This document shows, piece after piece, positions 5,636 to 6,015 of a stretch of DNA of 6,015 nucleotides. The stretch covers positions 1 to 6,015 of the forward strand of contig CALZMS010000071.1 in assembly GCA_945788595.1 (NCBI GenBank), read 5' to 3'. This stretch comes from an uncultured Lachnospiraceae bacterium (GTDB lineage: Bacteria > Bacillota > Clostridia > Lachnospirales > Lachnospiraceae). Below the pieces are notes generated by a model. It did not search any database and was not told where the DNA came from. It was given only the letters and a program-made list of their open reading frames with translations. The position numbers and the translations under genes are program-made. Within the stretch, counting starts at the first letter, position 1. Each line of letters begins with the position of its first letter.

Positions 5636-6015
5636 CTATCTGTCGAATCCAAGGAACCGGATCTCCGGCTCCAGCTTTCGTCCAAATTTTTCCAGAACCA
5701 CCTGCTGTACATGGTCAATAACCGCGCACACATCCTTTGCCGTAGCTTTCCCTACATTGATCACAAAGCCGCAGTGTTTCTCAGAAACCATGGCATCCCC
5801 CACGCGAAAACCACGAAGTCCGGCATCCATGATCAGCTTGCCTGCAAAAGCGCCCTCGGGACGTTTAAAGGTACTGCCTGCGCTTGGGAATTCCAGAGGC
5901 TGCTTGCTGACTCTTTTTTCTTTCAGTTCGTCCATCTTCGCCTGAATCTGTTTGGGGTCACCTTTTTCCAACTGTATTCTGGCCGCCATTACGACATACT
6001 GTTTCTCCATCATTA
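5636..6015 (-). CDS. murB: UDP-N-acetylenolpyruvoylglucosamine reductase, C-terminal part (partial)
   Basis: MurB is the FAD- and NADPH-dependent cytoplasmic enzyme that reduces UDP-GlcNAc-enolpyruvate to UDP-MurNAc, the second committed step of peptidoglycan synthesis. About 125 C-terminal residues are visible. The sequence FPSAGSTFKRPEG contains the serine expected to protonate the intermediate (G-S-T-F). It is followed by AGKLIMDAGLRGFRVGDAMVSEKHCGFVIN, and the terminal LEPEIRFLG supplies the conserved catalytic Glu of the PEIRF motif. The compact spacing and SAGSTFKRP form fit the type II MurB of Gram-positives. The gene enters from beyond the right edge, so the FAD-binding domain is not visible. 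The in-frame ATGs near 6010-6013 are internal methionines, not the start. It is the first gene seen in the unit; the promoter lies outside. Confidence 0.96.
   Translation of the reverse strand, partial: MMEKQYVVMAARIQLEKGDPKQIQAKMDELKEKRVSKQPLEFPSAGSTFKRPEGAFAGKLIMDAGLRGFRVGDAMVSEKHCGFVINVGKATAKDVCAVIDHVQQVVLEKFGRKLEPEIRFLGFDR

Overview
The window looks like a piece of a Firmicutes chromosome, most likely a clostridial, Lachnospiraceae-type genome. This rests on Gram-positive-type Shine-Dalgarno sites (AAAGGAGG), consensus TTGnnn/TATAAT promoters, the L3/L4/S10 sequence flavour, and a murB-rapZ-whiA cluster. Species cannot be fixed from the sequence alone. No rRNA, tRNA, insertion sequence, phage gene or CRISPR array was seen.

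Positions 1-1620 (minus strand) hold the head of the S10 ribosomal-protein operon, in the order promoter, long leader, rpsJ (S10), structured spacer, rplC (L3), rplD (L4, cut by the window edge). The promoter TTGCCA-17-TATAAT lies inside the hairpin that terminates the preceding gene. The roughly 220-nt rpsJ leader and the 136-bp rpsJ-rplC spacer each contain stems that exclude one another just ahead of a ribosome-binding site. This fits autogenous control of ribosomal-protein synthesis, but the regulator is not identified here.

Positions 1677-2926 (minus strand) hold a single gene with its own extended -10 promoter. It encodes a 377-residue membrane protein. Its first 155 residues resemble a SipW-like (S26B) signal peptidase without the catalytic residues, followed by a very long, highly charged, probably cytoplasmic tail. 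This is the least ordinary gene in the window.

Positions 2965-3779 (plus strand) hold a lone GNAT-family acetyltransferase gene, divergent from the membrane-protein gene and convergent with whiA, whose 3' end it overlaps by 10 bp.

Positions 3770-6015 (minus strand) hold a tight three-gene unit transcribed murB (partial), rapZ, whiA, with gaps of 11 and 13 nt and Shine-Dalgarno sites touching the upstream stop codons. It links peptidoglycan precursor synthesis (MurB), a nucleotide-binding metabolic and envelope regulator (RapZ/YvcJ) and a sporulation/division-type DNA-binding protein (WhiA). The yvcK gene that lies between rapZ and whiA in Bacillus is absent from this place.
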